Below, one piece after another: positions 1 through 9,356 of a DNA stretch of 64,000 bases. Under the pieces are notes generated by a model, which searched no databases, had not been told where the DNA came from, and was given only the letters and a program-made list of their open reading frames with translations. The DNA is from Deltaproteobacteria bacterium (GTDB lineage Bacteria; Myxococcota_A; UBA9160; UBA4427). A program made the position numbers and the translations under genes. The stretch spans positions 1 to 64,000 of the forward strand of contig JAJDAN010000011.1 in the NCBI GenBank assembly GCA_029261855.1, written 5' to 3'. Within the stretch, counting starts at the first letter, position 1. The number at the start of each line of letters is the position of its first letter.

Positions 1-1089
1 TTCCTCTGTTGTTTGGGGCCCGGGGTCCGGGGGGGGCTCCCCGCCGCCGACTTCGCGCGCTCCGTCGAGAACCTGGCCGCCGAGGTCAACGGTTTCTCGG
101 GGCGCAGCAGCCTGGGCTTCACCCTCGAGTCGACGCGGGACAAGTTCGAGCCGGTACTGGACCTGTTCGCGGAGGCGCTGCTCGAGCCGGGCTTCGATCC
201 GGCGGAAGTCGAACGCGAGCGGCGCGAGACCCTGGCGGTGATCGAGCGCCGGAGCGACCGCCTGGCGCAGCTCGCCTACTTGCAGTTCTCCGAGCTGATC
301 TATCCCCACCACCCGTACCGGCTCCCGATGCTGGGAACGCTCACGTCGGTGCCGCGCTTCGACCGGGCAGCGCTCATCGCGCATCACGACCGACTCATCC
401 GCCCGGAGAACCTGGTGGTGGCCATCGCCGGGGACGTCGACCCGGACCAGGTGGCCGAGGCCATCGCCGTCCGCACCTGCGATCTCGTGGCCAAGGGCTT
501 CGAGGCACCGTCACCGCCTGTGGACGATGCCCCGGACGAGATCCGCAGGGCGAGGCTGCGCAAGGAACGCGCGCAGTCCCACCTCGTGCTGGGGTTCGCG
601 GGGCTCACGGTGGACGATCCGGACCGCTACTGCCTCGACGTGCTCTCCCAGGTGCTCGCGGGCCAGGGCGGGCGCCTCTTTCTCGAGCTGCGCGACCGCC
701 GAAGCCTCGCCTACAGCGTGAGTGCCGCCAACGTGGAAGGCGTCGCACCGGGCTTCTTCAGCGTCTACATCGCAACGGCGCCGGAGAAGCTGGAAGAGGC
801 ACAGCGCGGCATCCTCGAAGAGCTCGAGCGCATCATCGAGAAGGCACCCAGCGACGACGAACTGGCGCGCGCCCGCCGCTACCTGAGCGGCAGCCACGCC
901 ATCGACGGCCAGCGCAACAGCAACCACGCCGCACACGTCGCACTCGACAGCCTCTACGGCCTCGGGCCCGAGGCGCACTACGCCTACGCGGACCGCATCG
1001 ACGCCGTGACGAGCGAAGACGTGCTGCGCGTCGCCAGGCGCGTGCTGCGCCTCGACGCCTACGCGCTGTCGCTCGTCGGCGAGGTCTAG
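1..1089 (+). CDS. M16 family metallopeptidase, C-terminal part (5' truncated by window edge)
   Basis: The reading frame is open from the first base, so the gene starts outside the window and only about 360 C-terminal residues are seen. They match the insulinase/processing-peptidase (M16) layout. The end of one M16 lobe comes first, with a run of glutamate/arginine residues (EVERERRE) and the GDVDPDQV strand that closes the lobe. A complete M16_C lobe follows, with the LRDRRSLAYSVS segment typical of the family. The zinc motif HxxEH is not in the visible part, so it is either upstream or absent (non-catalytic partner). The first 50 bases carry long G and C runs, so the first few residues should be read with care. 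Probably periplasmic or envelope-associated. Confidence 0.85.
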   Translation, partial: FLCCLGPGVRGGLPAADFARSVENLAAEVNGFSGRSSLGFTLESTRDKFEPVLDLFAEALLEPGFDPAEVERERRETLAVIERRSDRLAQLAYLQFSELIYPHHPYRLPMLGTLTSVPRFDRAALIAHHDRLIRPENLVVAIAGDVDPDQVAEAIAVRTCDLVAKGFEAPSPPVDDAPDEIRRARLRKERAQSHLVLGFAGLTVDDPDRYCLDVLSQVLAGQGGRLFLELRDRRSLAYSVSAANVEGVAPGFFSVYIATAPEKLEEAQRGILEELERIIEKAPSDDELARARRYLSGSHAIDGQRNSNHAAHVALDSLYGLGPEAHYAYADRIDAVTSEDVLRVARRVLRLDAYALSLVGEV

Positions 1090-1145
1090 CCAGCGCCAGG
1101 AGCGGGCGCGTCAGAAGGCCGCGCACCGCAAGCCGGAAGCGGCCG

Positions 1146-2162
1146 CTAGCGCGGGCGTTCCCAGCACGACGTCGGCAGACTCCGCAGCGCGTCGGCCAGT
1201 GTCGTCGCCAGCAGTGCGTGCCCCTCCGCGTTGGGATGCTTGTCGTGGGGACTCACCCAGAGATCCTCGGCGCGCTCTCCCCGGAACGCCGGGTAGCCGC
1301 GAACCACGCTGAAGCCCCGGCCGCGCGCCGCCTCTTCGACGCTGCGGTAGTGGCGGTCGAAGGGGTGCAGCGCGTTCAAGGTCGATAGCCGCGGGTGGAT
1401 CAGGACGACGCCGCACACCCCGAGCTGCTTCGTGATCCCGGCCAGGCGGTCGAGCTGCGCCTCCAGCCAGGCGGTGACCTCGGGATTGTCGAAGTAGTTC
1501 TCGTCGAGCTCATGGAGATAGGAGCCCGGCGGCGGCAGCAGGGCTTCTCGCAGGGACGCGATGCGCGGGGACAGGTATGCCCACAGATGCGAGTCCCAGA
1601 CGCCTGGCGGTCGGGGCCAGGCGGGCGGATCGCGCGACACCCGCATCCGGTAGGCGGGCCCCTCGAGGTCGTTCAGCGTGTAGCCGTAGACCACGAGGTC
1701 CGGGTGGAAGCGCGGCCCGAGCAGCTCGAAGCGGTCGACGACGTTCGCCGCCTGCAGACCGGCGACCCCGAAGTTGAGCACCTCGACCCGGGGCCACAGG
1801 GCGGGCTTCAGCTTCCGGGCGAGCACCTCGCCGTAGCTGTCTTCGAAGCGGACCCCGGACCCCATGGCGATGGAGTCACCGATGAGTGCGATCCGGAAGG
1901 TGTGCCGGTCGGGACGCGGCGACACGGCTCGCCCGCGGAAGCCCGCGCCGTTCGTCTCGTAGGGGACGCCGTTGTAGATGCCCCGGACGTTGCGCCGGCT
2001 CAGGTCGAACCAGTCCAGATCGTCGTCGGCCCGGCGCGCACCCTCCTCGTTCTGTGGGGCGGCGGGCAGCAGCGAGGCCCCGGCCAGGCGGACGATCGCC
2101 TCGGCTGCCAGAACGACGCTGCCCAGACTGACCAACAGCAACGCGATCCGCGCCAGCCGCAT
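1146..2162 (-). CDS. SGNH/GDSL-type hydrolase with N-terminal membrane anchor
   Basis: A 338-residue protein. The first 20 or so residues form one hydrophobic segment (signal anchor). SGNH blocks follow: GDS with the candidate nucleophile Ser97 in LIGDSIAMG, an NFGVAG block II, TLND as block III, and DKHPN near residue 307 supplying Asp/His of block V. The family contains esterases and O-acyl transfer or removal enzymes acting on lipids or polysaccharides; the substrate cannot be read here. It lies 6 bases downstream of the gamma-glutamyltransferase gene on the same strand, so the two are probably co-transcribed. It is convergent with the M16 peptidase gene. Confidence 0.8.
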   Translation of the reverse strand: MRLARIALLLVSLGSVVLAAEAIVRLAGASLLPAAPQNEEGARRADDDLDWFDLSRRNVRGIYNGVPYETNGAGFRGRAVSPRPDRHTFRIALIGDSIAMGSGVRFEDSYGEVLARKLKPALWPRVEVLNFGVAGLQAANVVDRFELLGPRFHPDLVVYGYTLNDLEGPAYRMRVSRDPPAWPRPPGVWDSHLWAYLSPRIASLREALLPPPGSYLHELDENYFDNPEVTAWLEAQLDRLAGITKQLGVCGVVLIHPRLSTLNALHPFDRHYRSVEEAARGRGFSVVRGYPAFRGERAEDLWVSPHDKHPNAEGHALLATTLADALRSLPTSCWERPR

Positions 2163-2168
2163 GTCTCG

Positions 2169-3938
2169 CTAGTAGCCCTCGGCCAGGCCGTCCCGGCGCG
2201 GGTCGTTGCCGCCGTAATGCACGCCCGTCTGAGGATCGACGACGATGGCCTCGACGGCCGACCAGTGGCGACGTGACACCTCGACGTGATGTCCGCGCTC
2301 GCGCAGGGCTTCGACCACGTCGTCGGTCACCTCCGGCTCGACGTACAGGGTGTCGGGTTCCCACTGGTGGTGGAAGCGCGGCGCCGAGACCGACGCCTTC
2401 ACGTTCATCCCGTAGTCGACGACGTTGAGGATGCTGAGCAGGGTCGACGAGATGATGCGCGAGCCGCCCGGACTGCCCGTCACCAGGAAGACGCGGCCGT
2501 CCTGCACGACGATGGTCGGCGTCATGCTCGACAGCGGTCGTTTGCGGGGCGCGACAGCGTTCGCGCCCCGCGCGTCGATCAGCCCGTAGCTGTTGGGGAC
2601 CCCGATCGCCTTCGCGAAGTCGTCCATCTCGTTGTTGAGCAGGATGCCCGTGCCCGGCACGGTGATGCCGGAGCCGTAGGGGGTGTTGATCGTCTTGGTG
2701 ATGGCGACGGCATTGCCGAAGCCGTCGGTCACCGACAGGTGCGTGGTGCCGTGGTCCTCGACGGGGATCCCCGGCGCCTCCACGCGGATGGCCATCTCGC
2801 CGCGGAACCAGTCCCAGGGCGCGCGCCGGTACCACGGCGGGTCCATGCGCGCGCGCTGCTCGGCCGCGTACGACTTCGACACCAGGGTCTCGACGGGGAT
2901 GTCGACGAAGTCCGGGTCGCCCAGGAAGAACGCGCGGTCGGCGAAGGCGAGCTTCATGGCCTCGGCGATCACGTGGAGGCTCGACGAGCTGCCGGCGCCC
3001 CGCGCGGCCAGATCGTAGGGCTCGAGGATGTTCAGCATCTGCACGAGCAACACGCCGCCAGAAGACGGCGGCGGAAACGAATAGACGGTTAGATCCCGGT
3101 AGCTGCCGCGAACGGGCGCGCGATCACGGGGCTGGTAGCCGGCGAGGTCGTCGACGGTCAGCAGCCCGCCCCGGCGCTGCACCTCCGCCGCCATGGCCTC
3201 GGCGATCTCTCCTTCGTAGAAGGCCTTCGGGCCCTCGTCGGCGATGCGCGACAGCGTCTCGGCCAGGTCGGTCTGCACCAGGCGCCAACCCGACTGGATC
3301 GGCAACGACTCGCCCTCGGGACCCGTCGGGAACTGGATGCGATGGGTTTCCGCGAAGAGCTCGATGGGCAGCCGGCCCCGCATGAAGCCCATCAAGCGAG
3401 CGTTGTAGGGACCGACCTCGAAGCCCGATTCCGCCAGGGCGATGGCGGGCTGCAAGGTCTCGGAGAGGGACTTCGTGCCGTAGCGCCGCAGTGCCTCGCC
3501 GAGCCCTGCCACCAGACCCGGGGTCGCGACCGCCAGGGGTCCCTGCACCGAGGCGTTCTCCGCCACGCCGGGGGCGACGTACATGTCCCGGGTCGCCGCC
3601 GCCGGGGCGGTTTCCCGGGCGTCGATGGCCACGACCTCTCCGTCGGCGGTGCGGATGAGGATGAAGGCGCCGCCGCCGATTCCCGTCGAGAAGGGTTGGG
3701 TGACGCCCAGCGCGAAGGCCGTCGCCACCGCCGCATCGACGGCGTTGCCGCCGGACAGCAGCATGGCGAGGCCCGCCCGTGTGGCGTCCGCCTGGGAACT
3801 GACCACCATGCCATTCGGGGCGGCGACAGGTGCCGGTGAAGCCGCCCAGAGCGAGGGGGCCTGCGCGACACACACGGCCAGGAGTAAAAGAAGAAGGCGA
3901 AGCTGCCGATAGGCCCGATGAGGAAGGACGCCTGACAT
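2169..3938 (-). CDS. ggt: gamma-glutamyltransferase (periplasmic)
   Basis: Cleaves and transfers the gamma-glutamyl group of glutathione and related compounds, normally in the periplasm. The ATG at 3938 gives 589 residues, the usual family length, and starts with a signal peptide (RLRLLLLLLA core ending near SLWA). A longer open frame exists upstream, but it would run antisense through the cyclophilin gene and has no matching domain. The proenzyme self-cleavage site is intact: HGTTHLSV places the candidate N-terminal nucleophile of the small subunit at Thr398. The glycine-rich GSGI and NNEMDDF segments of the active site are also present. Followed closely by the SGNH hydrolase gene. Confidence 0.93.
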   Translation of the reverse strand: MSGVLPHRAYRQLRLLLLLLAVCVAQAPSLWAASPAPVAAPNGMVVSSQADATRAGLAMLLSGGNAVDAAVATAFALGVTQPFSTGIGGGAFILIRTADGEVVAIDARETAPAAATRDMYVAPGVAENASVQGPLAVATPGLVAGLGEALRRYGTKSLSETLQPAIALAESGFEVGPYNARLMGFMRGRLPIELFAETHRIQFPTGPEGESLPIQSGWRLVQTDLAETLSRIADEGPKAFYEGEIAEAMAAEVQRRGGLLTVDDLAGYQPRDRAPVRGSYRDLTVYSFPPPSSGGVLLVQMLNILEPYDLAARGAGSSSSLHVIAEAMKLAFADRAFFLGDPDFVDIPVETLVSKSYAAEQRARMDPPWYRRAPWDWFRGEMAIRVEAPGIPVEDHGTTHLSVTDGFGNAVAITKTINTPYGSGITVPGTGILLNNEMDDFAKAIGVPNSYGLIDARGANAVAPRKRPLSSMTPTIVVQDGRVFLVTGSPGGSRIISSTLLSILNVVDYGMNVKASVSAPRFHHQWEPDTLYVEPEVTDDVVEALRERGHHVEVSRRHWSAVEAIVVDPQTGVHYGGNDPRRDGLAEGY

Positions 3939-3992
3939 CGGGCGGACGCTACCACACGACCCTTCGCAGCTCGCCGACCCGGGAGATCTTCG

Positions 3993-4643
3993 ATGCACGC
4001 CGAGCGCCGCCTGATCGCAGTCATGACAGCCCTCGTCGCACTTGCGACCGCGGCCTGCGGTGACGAGCGGCCAGCAACCGGAGACGTCCCCGACGAGGCG
4101 GCTGCCTTCGCGTGGCCCGCGGACACGGGCACCAGCGCGATTCTCCACATTCAAAACCTGGGCCAGGTCGAGATCGCCCTCTACCCGAGCATCGCACCCA
4201 AGACCGTCGAGAACTTCGTCAAGCTCGCCCGCGAGGGCTTCTACGACGGCACGACGTTCCACCGCGTGATGCCGAACTTCATGGTGCAGGGCGGCGACCC
4301 GAACACCCGCGACGAGTACCCGGACAACGACGGCATGGGCGGGCCGGGCTACAACATCGACGACGAGTTCAACGACTCGCCCCACGCGCGCGGAACCGTT
4401 TCCATGGCGAACTACAACCGACGCAACACGGGCGGCTCGCAGTTCTTCATCCTTCTCGGCGACTCTCCCCACCTGACCGGCAAGCACACCGCCTTCGGCC
4501 AGGTCCTCTCGGGAATGGACGTCGTCGACGCCATTACCCGGGTCGAGCGAGATGACTACGGCCGCTGGGGCCCGAAGTACCGCCCCATCGAGAACGTCGT
4601 GCTCGAGAAGGTCGAGATCCGGGAAGCGACACCCGCCGGTTGA
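3993..4643 (+). CDS. cyclophilin-type peptidyl-prolyl isomerase, lipoprotein
   Basis: A 216-residue protein with a lipoprotein signal (LATAACG; acylated Cys at about residue 22) and a full cyclophilin domain of about 160 residues. Diagnostic segments are TVENFVKLAREGFYDG, FHRVMPNFMVQGGDP (catalytic Arg in FHRV) and GSQFFI. It should speed proline cis/trans isomerisation during folding of exported proteins, anchored in the envelope. It diverges from ggt, with about 54 bases between the two start codons. It is convergent with the sulfatase gene: only 7 bases separate the two stop codons. Confidence 0.92.
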   Translation: MHAERRLIAVMTALVALATAACGDERPATGDVPDEAAAFAWPADTGTSAILHIQNLGQVEIALYPSIAPKTVENFVKLAREGFYDGTTFHRVMPNFMVQGGDPNTRDEYPDNDGMGGPGYNIDDEFNDSPHARGTVSMANYNRRNTGGSQFFILLGDSPHLTGKHTAFGQVLSGMDVVDAITRVERDDYGRWGPKYRPIENVVLEKVEIREATPAG

Positions 4644-4650
4644 CCGGCGA

Positions 4651-5976
4651 CTACTCGAGGTAGCCCATGGCCCGCAGGCGCTCGGCGATCGATGGATCGA
4701 TCCGAACACCCTGCTCGAGCACGTCGTCTGCGGGCCCCGCTGCGAGGTAGGCGTCGAGCAGCGCCCGCATGCGCTCTGCCTGCTCGGGCTCGCGTTCCAG
4801 CAGGTCGACGTTCTCCCCCGGATCGACCCGGCGGTCGAAGAGCAGCTCTCGCGGATTCGGGTCGGGCTCGACGTTGCGGGCGAAGGTCCACTTCCCGTCG
4901 TTCAGCGCCACCTGGACGGAAGCATCCGGATAGAGGGGCGTGCCCAGCGCCGAGAACGCCACCCGGTCGGGCGCGCCCGCCGGATCCTCGATGAGCGGAA
5001 GCAGCGAGCTTCCCTCGAAGGAATCTGGCAGGGGAATACCCGCGACGTCGAGCAGCGTGGGCGCGATGTCGATGTTGCGCACCTGCGCGGACACCCGCAC
5101 GGGCTCGATGGGGAACGGGAAGCGGATGATCAGCGGCGTCGACAGCGTCGCCGTCAGGACGTTTCGGGCGTGCCCGTTCTTGCCGTTCTCGCCGAATGCC
5201 TCGCCGTGATCGCTGGCGAACACGACGACGGAGCGGTCCAGCAGACCCGCGGAATCGAGCTTGCGGATGATCCGCGAGACGGCGTCGTCGTCCCACCGGA
5301 TCGCCGCCGAGTAGGCGCCCCGCTGGTCGTCGCCGAAGGTCTTGAAGTCGGGCGGCGCGGCGTACTCGTGCACGTCCATCAAGTGCAGATAGAGGAACAG
5401 GGGCTCGTCGGGATCGTGCGCGTCGATCAGACGCTCCGCCTCGGAGAAGATGCGGTCCGCGTGGGGCCAGATCTGTGCCTGGACGATCCCCTTCGCCCCC
5501 GCGCCGCGCGGAAACACGTAGCGCTCGAAGCCCTGCTGGAAGCCGAAGCTCTCGTCGAGCCAGCCGTTGCTCTGGACCGCGTAGGTGCGGTAGCCGGCGT
5601 CGCGCAAGAGCTCGGCCAGGGTCACCGCACCCGGCCCCAGCGCATCCCGTGCCTCGCGGATGGCATGGCTGCGCGGCCACAGCGAGGTCAGCATCGACGC
5701 CATCGAGATCTTCGTCCAGCTCGACTGGGCGCGGGCCCGTTCGAAGACCACCCCGCGCTCGGCCATGCGCGCGAGCTCGGGCGTCGTACCCCGCGCATCG
5801 CCATAGGGCGTCGTCCAGTCCGCTCGCAGGGTGTCCACCACGATCAGCACGAGGTGGGGATCGCGAATCGCGTCGAGCCGCTCTCGGATCTCGTCCGGTG
5901 GCACCACGCGTTCGCAGCCGGCGAACGCGCACACGGCCGCCAGCCCGCCCAGGAGGAACGCGACATTCCTCGTCAC
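4651..5976 (-). CDS. sulfatase-fold (alkaline phosphatase superfamily) lipoprotein
   Basis: A 441-residue hydrolase. The N-terminus looks like a lipoprotein signal (CAFAGC, Cys near residue 20). The metal-binding opening VLIVVDTLRAD and the later ASDHGEAFGENGKNGHAR block define the alkaline-phosphatase/sulfatase superfamily. The usual sulfatase signature C/S-x-P-S-R is absent; the equivalent place reads QSSWTKISMASM, so the nucleophile would be Ser or Thr. It may therefore be a phospho- or phosphoglycerol-type hydrolase/transferase rather than a true sulfatase. The C-terminus ends in RLRAMGYLE, a tail also seen in another member here (14347-16242). Its ATG overlaps the stop of the upstream TPR gene by 4 bases, indicating translational coupling. 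Confidence 0.82.
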   Translation of the reverse strand: MTRNVAFLLGGLAAVCAFAGCERVVPPDEIRERLDAIRDPHLVLIVVDTLRADWTTPYGDARGTTPELARMAERGVVFERARAQSSWTKISMASMLTSLWPRSHAIREARDALGPGAVTLAELLRDAGYRTYAVQSNGWLDESFGFQQGFERYVFPRGAGAKGIVQAQIWPHADRIFSEAERLIDAHDPDEPLFLYLHLMDVHEYAAPPDFKTFGDDQRGAYSAAIRWDDDAVSRIIRKLDSAGLLDRSVVVFASDHGEAFGENGKNGHARNVLTATLSTPLIIRFPFPIEPVRVSAQVRNIDIAPTLLDVAGIPLPDSFEGSSLLPLIEDPAGAPDRVAFSALGTPLYPDASVQVALNDGKWTFARNVEPDPNPRELLFDRRVDPGENVDLLEREPEQAERMRALLDAYLAAGPADDVLEQGVRIDPSIAERLRAMGYLE

Positions 5977-8417
5977 GGCAGCGACCGCAGGACTTCGCCG
6001 GCCTCGGCCCGCAGCGCTTCGGAACTGCCTTCCCGTGCAGCGAGATCATCCAGCAGCGCCCGGGCGTCGGCAGCACGATCGGCCGCGATGTACGCGCGCG
6101 CCAGATTCAGCTCCATGCGACCGTTGGACGGTGCCCCGGCGCGCGCCTCTTCGAGCATCGAGATGGCGCGGCCGACGAGTCCCTTCTGCAGGTAGAGCGC
6201 GCCCAGGGTGTCGAGCACGTACGGGCTCGACGGCGCGATCGCATAGGCTTCCTGGGCTGCGGCGAGAGCGGCATCGAGATCGCGATCCGCGAGCAGCCCC
6301 GCCAGGTTGTTGCGCGCGCCGAAGGCCGTGGGGTCGAGCCGCGCCGTCTCCCGGTAGCTCGCGATCGCGAGGTCCTCGCGTCCGGCCCGCTCGTGGACGA
6401 CGCCGAGGATGAAGTGGACAGTGGGATCATCGGGTCGCTGCGCCAGGTAGCGATCGCAGTCTCCCCGGGCTCCCTCCACGTCGCCCGTGGCGGCGCGGAA
6501 CTGCGCGCGGATGCGGAGGGGCTGGGGATCGTCGGGCGCCAGCATCAGTGCGCGATCGACGGCCTGGGCGCCCGCATCGGCCTGCCCCGCCGCGAACAGC
6601 AACGCAGCCAGGGCGGCGTGCAGCTTCGCCGAGCCCGGATGCTCGACGATCGCGGCCTGCGCGACGTCGGCACCCTCCTGGATGCGACCCGCCGTGCCGA
6701 GTGTGATCGCCCGCTCGGCGGCGAGCTCCGCGGCGTCGACCGCCGCGCGCGCCTGGTCGGCAGTCACCGGGTCGGCAGTCGCCTGATCGAGAGTCGCCTG
6801 GTCGAGAGTCACCTGGTCGAGAGTCGCGAGCGCCTCGTCGATCTGCCCGGCGGTGCGCTGCGCACGGGCCAGCTGCAGCTTCGCGCCCGGCTCGTCGGGA
6901 AACAGCTGGTCGGCGGTGCGTGCCGCGTGCAGCGCGCTCGCCCCGTCCCCCAGGTTCACGAGCCCGACAGTGAGTGCCGCCCAGGCGTCGTAGCGCCCCG
7001 GCGTGATCCGGATCAGCTGGTTGGCGAGGCCGGCGACCTGACGCCAATCGCCGCGCGACTGGGCGAGCTCGATGGGCGCGTGGTACAGCGACGGGTCGCG
7101 CGGGTTGCGCGCCAGGGCCAGGCCGTAGCGCCGATACGCGGCATCGCCATCGCCCTTCGCTTCGAGCGCGCGACCCAGCCAGTGCTGGCAGTAGGGCTGG
7201 TCGATCTCCGGCATGACGCGGGTCAGGCGATCCACGGCCGCGTCGACGTCACCTTCGGCCAACTCGATGCGGGCGCGCAGGTACTCGCCCGTGGGGTCGG
7301 CCGGGAACGCGTCCAGATAGTCGTCGACGACGGCACGCGCTTCTTCGCTGCGCCCGCGCGACAGCAGGGTCTCGGCCCAGGCCTTTTCCAGGATCGGGTT
7401 CTGCGGGAACTCGCTGCGCGCCTTCTGGAACAGCGCCAGTCCCTCGTCGTCGCGGCCCGCTTCCAGGTAGTAGCCGACGAGACCCAGGTACGCGGTGGCC
7501 GAAGGCGCGCGTTCGAGGCCGTCGAGCAGCAGGCGCTCGGCGCGCTCGGGCGCACCCGACGCCTGCAGCAGCGGCGCCAGCAGCGGATACAGCTGGAGAC
7601 GATCGGGATCCTCCGCGACCGCGGCCTCGAGGCCCGTCACGGCGTCCTGCAGTCGACCCGTCTTCCACAGGGCCTGGAGCAGCGCCTGCCACGCGCGCGC
7701 GTCGCCGGGGTCCTCCTCGATCAGCGCCTGCAGTCCCGCAATCGCGCCGACCGGGTCGTCCTCCGCCGCGAACGTGTGGATGGCAACCTCGAGCTGGCGC
7801 AGCGCCTGCTGCTGACCGGCTTCGCGCAGCTGTTCGCGCGCCTCGGCGATCCGCTCGCGGGCCTCGTCGACACGCCGCTCCCGCAGCAGCGCCGCGATGC
7901 GTCCCAGCCGCGCCTCCGTCCGGTCGGGATAACGCTCGACGGACTCGTCGAGAATTGCGAGCGCCCCTTCGAGATCTCCCATGCGGAGCACCGCCTGAGC
8001 CTTCAGGAACAGCGCTTCCGCATGGCGTTCGGACTCGACCCCGATGGGCGCCAGCGCCTGAAGTGCCGCGCTGCCGTTTCCCACCAGGAGGGCGACCTGC
8101 GCGAGCGCGAGCCGCAGCCCCTCGTGGTCCGGGTAGCGCCGGACGCCGTCTTCGAGCAACCAGACGACCTCGGGTGCCTCGCCAGCCAGGACGAGCAACT
8201 CGCCGAGCGCCAGCAGGTCGTCGGGCGTCTCGGTCTGCGCGCGCAAGAGCGTCATGGCGTCGAGCGCGGCGCGACGGTCTCCCCGGGCGAGCGCCTCGAC
8301 GGCAGCGACGCGCGCGGCCTCGAGGTCCTCCTGCCCGGGAGAGCATCCGGCCGCAAGCACCGACAGCAACAGCAGCGAGCAGAGCAGGGACAGAACGGGG
8401 CGCATCGGGCTCAGCAT
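5973..8417 (-). CDS. large TPR-repeat lipoprotein (PrsT-like)
   Basis: An 814-residue protein with a lipobox (VLAAGC, Cys25 from the first ATG; an alternative ATG lies at 8405). Nearly the whole chain is helical TPR-like repeats rich in Ala, Leu, Glu and Asp (for example AYRRYGLALARNP, LYLQKGLVGRAISMLEEA). Length, lipoprotein anchor and position next to a PEP-CTERM gene recall the XrtA/PEP-CTERM TPR lipoprotein PrsT, a scaffold in exosortase-linked exopolysaccharide systems. This is a resemblance, not a proof. Five 15-bp tandem repeats encode a D-Q-A-T-L-like pentapeptide run in the middle. It is translationally coupled to the downstream sulfatase gene and diverges from the PEP-CTERM gene. 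Confidence 0.82.
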   Translation of the reverse strand: MLSPMRPVLSLLCSLLLLSVLAAGCSPGQEDLEAARVAAVEALARGDRRAALDAMTLLRAQTETPDDLLALGELLVLAGEAPEVVWLLEDGVRRYPDHEGLRLALAQVALLVGNGSAALQALAPIGVESERHAEALFLKAQAVLRMGDLEGALAILDESVERYPDRTEARLGRIAALLRERRVDEARERIAEAREQLREAGQQQALRQLEVAIHTFAAEDDPVGAIAGLQALIEEDPGDARAWQALLQALWKTGRLQDAVTGLEAAVAEDPDRLQLYPLLAPLLQASGAPERAERLLLDGLERAPSATAYLGLVGYYLEAGRDDEGLALFQKARSEFPQNPILEKAWAETLLSRGRSEEARAVVDDYLDAFPADPTGEYLRARIELAEGDVDAAVDRLTRVMPEIDQPYCQHWLGRALEAKGDGDAAYRRYGLALARNPRDPSLYHAPIELAQSRGDWRQVAGLANQLIRITPGRYDAWAALTVGLVNLGDGASALHAARTADQLFPDEPGAKLQLARAQRTAGQIDEALATLDQVTLDQATLDQATADPVTADQARAAVDAAELAAERAITLGTAGRIQEGADVAQAAIVEHPGSAKLHAALAALLFAAGQADAGAQAVDRALMLAPDDPQPLRIRAQFRAATGDVEGARGDCDRYLAQRPDDPTVHFILGVVHERAGREDLAIASYRETARLDPTAFGARNNLAGLLADRDLDAALAAAQEAYAIAPSSPYVLDTLGALYLQKGLVGRAISMLEEARAGAPSNGRMELNLARAYIAADRAADARALLDDLAAREGSSEALRAEAGEVLRSLP
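6751..6825. repeat. five tandem 15-bp repeats inside the TPR lipoprotein gene
   Basis: Five consecutive 15-base units (6751, 6766, 6781, 6796, 6811) vary around gcctggtcgagagtc. On the coding (minus) strand they give repeated pentapeptides close to TLDQA. The length stays a multiple of three, so copy-number changes would keep the frame. Confidence 0.85.
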
Positions 8418-8559
8418 AACGAAGCGGCGGGCCCCGTCGTCGCCGGCCGCCGGGCATAACGTCGGAAGAACGGAAAGTCTTTTCCCATATAGAGAACGCG
8501 GCAGCCCTCGAAACCGACACCGGATTCGGTAACCCCCCGAAGATCCTCAATCGGGGCTA

Positions 8560-8576
8560 TTGGCACCCCTCTTGCA
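8560..8576 (+). promoter_or_regulatory. sigma-54 (-24/-12) promoter for the PEP-CTERM gene
   Basis: TTGGCAC, five bases, then TTGCA: GG at 8562-8563 and GC at 8574-8575 are separated by exactly ten bases, as sigma-54 promoters require. The predicted transcript start is about 8587, some 50 bases before the ATG at 8638. Sigma-54 control of PEP-CTERM genes is known in exosortase systems with the PrsK/PrsR two-component pair; no such regulator is in this window. Confidence 0.78.
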
Positions 8577-8637
8577 TTTGATACAAGGCACATTCCGAAA
8601 TTGTTCGGCAGCAGTCTTTTCTTGGGAAGGGGAAGCC

Positions 8638-9318
8638 ATGCTCACGCGGATTCGTTCGCTCGTACTATCGCTCCTGGTGCTCTTGACGTTCGGAACGTCG
8701 GCCCAGGCAGCCCCCGTCGACATCACCTACGACATCAATATCGACATCACGATCCCCGCCTTCGCGGTCACGGCCTTCTCGGGCCCCGGCCAGCTGACGG
8801 TGCGGTTCCAGAACGGAACCCCCGGGTCCCACGCCGGTCCCGGACCGATTACGGTGCTCGGTGGGAATGCTGCGGTCACCGGCTTGTTCACCCTCCTCGG
8901 GGATACGTTCAGCGGCTTTCAGAACGTCACCTGGGCCGGTGGCGGAACAGGCAGCGCGACACTAGGCGGCCTGTTCAATTTCAACACGGTGGGCTTCATC
9001 CAGTCCGGTCAGATCCACTGCACGGGCGCCACCTGCGCGGTCGCGAGCCTGCCGGCGTCCGTCCCGGTCCCGTTGACCGGCGGCACGGTCCCGTTTGCGG
9101 GCGCCGGCCAGATCTACGGCTTCCCGTCTGTGGGCCCGCAGAACTGGACCGCGAGCGGCCCCGCCGGCACCTTCGGTGGCATCGCGCTCAGCGCGATCAT
9201 CACCGGAGTCGAGGTATCTCGGGTACACGTACCCGAGCCGACGAGCGCTTCGCTGATCGGACTCGGCCTGCTGGCCGCGGTTGCCCTCGGCGGGACGGCG
9301 CGCAAGCTGCGCGGCTGA
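8638..9318 (+). CDS. PEP-CTERM sorting domain protein
   Basis: A 226-residue secreted protein. The ATG at 8638 follows a purine-rich GGGAAGGGGAAG ribosome site. A signal peptide (core RSLVLSLLVLLTFGTSAQA) precedes a Gly/Thr/Phe-rich beta-type body with one Cys pair (HCTGATCAV). The C-terminus is a canonical PEP-CTERM signal: VPEPTSAS, a hydrophobic stretch, then RKLR. Exosortase would cut it and hand the protein to the outer surface or polysaccharide matrix. The function of the body is unknown. A sigma-54 promoter lies upstream and a hairpin terminator follows, so it is probably a single-gene transcript. Confidence 0.9.
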   Translation: MLTRIRSLVLSLLVLLTFGTSAQAAPVDITYDINIDITIPAFAVTAFSGPGQLTVRFQNGTPGSHAGPGPITVLGGNAAVTGLFTLLGDTFSGFQNVTWAGGGTGSATLGGLFNFNTVGFIQSGQIHCTGATCAVASLPASVPVPLTGGTVPFAGAGQIYGFPSVGPQNWTASGPAGTFGGIALSAIITGVEVSRVHVPEPTSASLIGLGLLAAVALGGTARKLRG

Positions 9319-9356
9319 TCCCGGCGCTCGCGACGCGGGCGCAACACCTGGACACG

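Noticed and set aside
3939-4709. N-terminal extension of gamma-glutamyltransferase
   Set aside because: The extra 257 codons lie antisense to the cyclophilin gene and precede a complete signal peptide at 3938.
5475-8459. A 994-codon plus-strand open frame across the TPR lipoprotein gene
   Set aside because: Shadow of the minus-strand TPR and sulfatase genes; low-complexity Arg/Gln composition and no ribosome site.
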